Shown here: positions 23,093 to 23,163 of the stretch, piece after piece
Layout of the letters: each line of letters opens with the position of its first letter
Numbering within the stretch: position 1 is the first letter of the stretch
Assembly (NCBI GenBank): GCA_000444245.1
Contig: ATSW01003483.1
Location: 1-23,163 of the forward strand
Source of the DNA: Botryllus schlosseri
Lineage: Eukaryota; Chordata; Ascidiacea; Stolidobranchia; Styelidae
DNA: 23,163 bases
Direction of reading: 5' to 3'
Translations under genes and position numbers: made by a program
The notes under the pieces: generated by a model
Seen by the model: the letters and a program-made list of their open reading frames with translations, nothing else
Databases searched by the model: none
What the model was told of the DNA's origin: nothing

Positions 23093-23163
23093 CTCAAGTG
23101 CTTATGATTTTAGATTTCTTCCATTTCTACTTCTCAGTTTATAAGCACACCTAGGTGCAGAAT

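Noticed and set aside
1-23163. CRISPR array, prokaryotic operon or phage region
   Set aside because: No regularly spaced direct repeats; the spliced gene and transposons show a eukaryotic genome.

Overview
The window is invertebrate animal DNA holding one complete host gene on the plus strand, an orthologue of the C-Maf-inducing protein (CMIP), with transposon debris around it and inside its introns. The evidence is an intron-rich gene with GT-AG junctions, exons clearly richer in G and C than the AT-rich introns, and a protein that matches remembered vertebrate CMIP from a pleckstrin-homology (PH) region near the N-terminus to leucine-rich repeats at the C-terminus. The mix of 61-65 nt introns with kilobase introns would suit an invertebrate deuterostome such as a tunicate. 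No species marker is visible, so that is a guess.

Layout. Positions 4-1782 are the remains of an autonomous hAT-type DNA transposon on the minus strand. It carries transposase fragments, a nested hAT MITE (625-943, perfect 8-bp duplication) and a tRNA-derived SINE (about 1468-1617). CMIP runs from 2163 to 20138 in 19 coding exons. With an internal acceptor chosen for exon 11, the exons sum to 2319 nt (772 codons plus stop), close to the 773 residues I recall for human CMIP. A more upstream acceptor for exon 11 has an attractive coding stretch but runs into a frame conflict, which is the main open question about the gene.

The introns hold a long-hairpin MITE (about 6244-6600), a degenerate minisatellite (7330-7515), a hAT element packed with GAGTC/AAGTC repeats (11288-11841, perfect 8-bp duplication), a nearly perfect hairpin (16476-16665), another hAT (17819-18315), and several copies of an unnamed repeat, here called R1. 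R1 copies share a flank, but in one copy the core is inverted, and one copy is a palindrome made of both orientations. Downstream of the gene lie a probable hAT at 20497-21205 with an R1 copy inside it, an unassigned stretch with a poly(A)-type signal, and a hAT at 22230-23092 with a perfect 8-bp duplication.

The window therefore contains one conserved signalling-adaptor gene and at least five hAT-related insertions of differing ages. No operon, CRISPR array or functional RNA gene was found. All comparisons with known families are from memory; no database search was run.
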